A program made the translations under genes and the position numbers. A stretch of DNA of 64,000 bases from Leuctra nigra. Lineage: Eukaryota; Arthropoda; Insecta; Plecoptera; Leuctridae. The notes below the pieces were generated by a model that saw only the letters and a program-made list of their open reading frames with translations, did no database searches and had not been told where the DNA came from. Every line of letters starts with the position of its first letter. Position 1 is the stretch's first letter. The stretch spans positions 36,407,017 to 36,471,016 of the forward strand of contig OW203763.1 in NCBI GenBank assembly GCA_934045905.1, written 5' to 3'. Shown piece after piece: positions 63,696 through 64,000 of the stretch.

Positions 63696-64000
63696 CTGCA
63701 TTCAATATTGTCATCCATTAGCAGTGTAGTGTTTCATGTTATGATTGTATGTATACAGATGATATTTTCCAAAGAAATCATTAGAGCCTAAAAAAGCGCT
63801 CAGAGCGTCATTTTTACATTTTTCCTATGTCGTTGGCTAAATGAAGAAAGTCAGTAAATGCACATTTTGTAGATCTGAGATAATTGAGGTGTCATGTTAA
63901 GTAAAACTCTATTAGGTACCCATCGAACTGTGCACCAATGTGCTCCTTATTTATTTAATGCACACATAGTGGGCAGTGCAGAGAAGGAAAGAAATTACTA

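Overview
This is eukaryotic nuclear DNA, almost certainly from an arthropod and probably an insect. Small GC-richer exons with GT/AG boundaries sit in an AT-rich background full of miniature DNA transposons, LINE fragments, inverted repeats and satellites. I cannot name the species.

The main gene is the 3' (C-terminal) part of HUWE1, a giant HECT-type E3 ubiquitin ligase, on the minus strand from about 63.7 kb down to a stop codon at 13255-13257. I placed 41 consecutive exons by splice sites and remembered similarity to animal HUWE1. Every junction phase agrees, and the coding bases add up to 7866, exactly 2622 codons including the stop. The gene therefore looks intact and not a pseudogene. 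The part seen covers the WWE domain (61.5 kb), a long acidic low-complexity middle, three leucine-proline ubiquitin-binding-type repeats (36.1, 35.4 and 32.5 kb), conserved helical regions (31-26 kb) and the complete HECT domain (17.8-13.3 kb). The N-terminal part lies beyond the right edge.

Left of HUWE1, also on the minus strand, are two coding exons and one likely 5' untranslated exon (8.6-9.8 kb) of a second gene. Its proline- and serine-rich product looks like the N-terminal part of a transcription factor. Its 3' exons are not in the window or not visible. The first 8.5 kb otherwise holds satellites (2.6-3.05 kb, 5.66-6.09 kb), hairpins and MITEs, with no gene I can support.

The introns of HUWE1 are a dense transposon record. 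They hold at least six hAT-type elements with 8-bp target duplications, one nested inside another. Tc1/mariner-type elements have TA duplications, including a pair where one copy supplies the empty site for an insertion in the other. There is a TTAA element, a LINE with a complete ORF2 inside the arm of a long-TIR element, a second truncated LINE of the same clade, a 1.1-kb palindrome, a 0.95-kb foldback element, and tRNA-derived sequence. Both LINEs and a third retroposon fragment are antisense to HUWE1. I found no CRISPR array, bacterial operon or viral gene.
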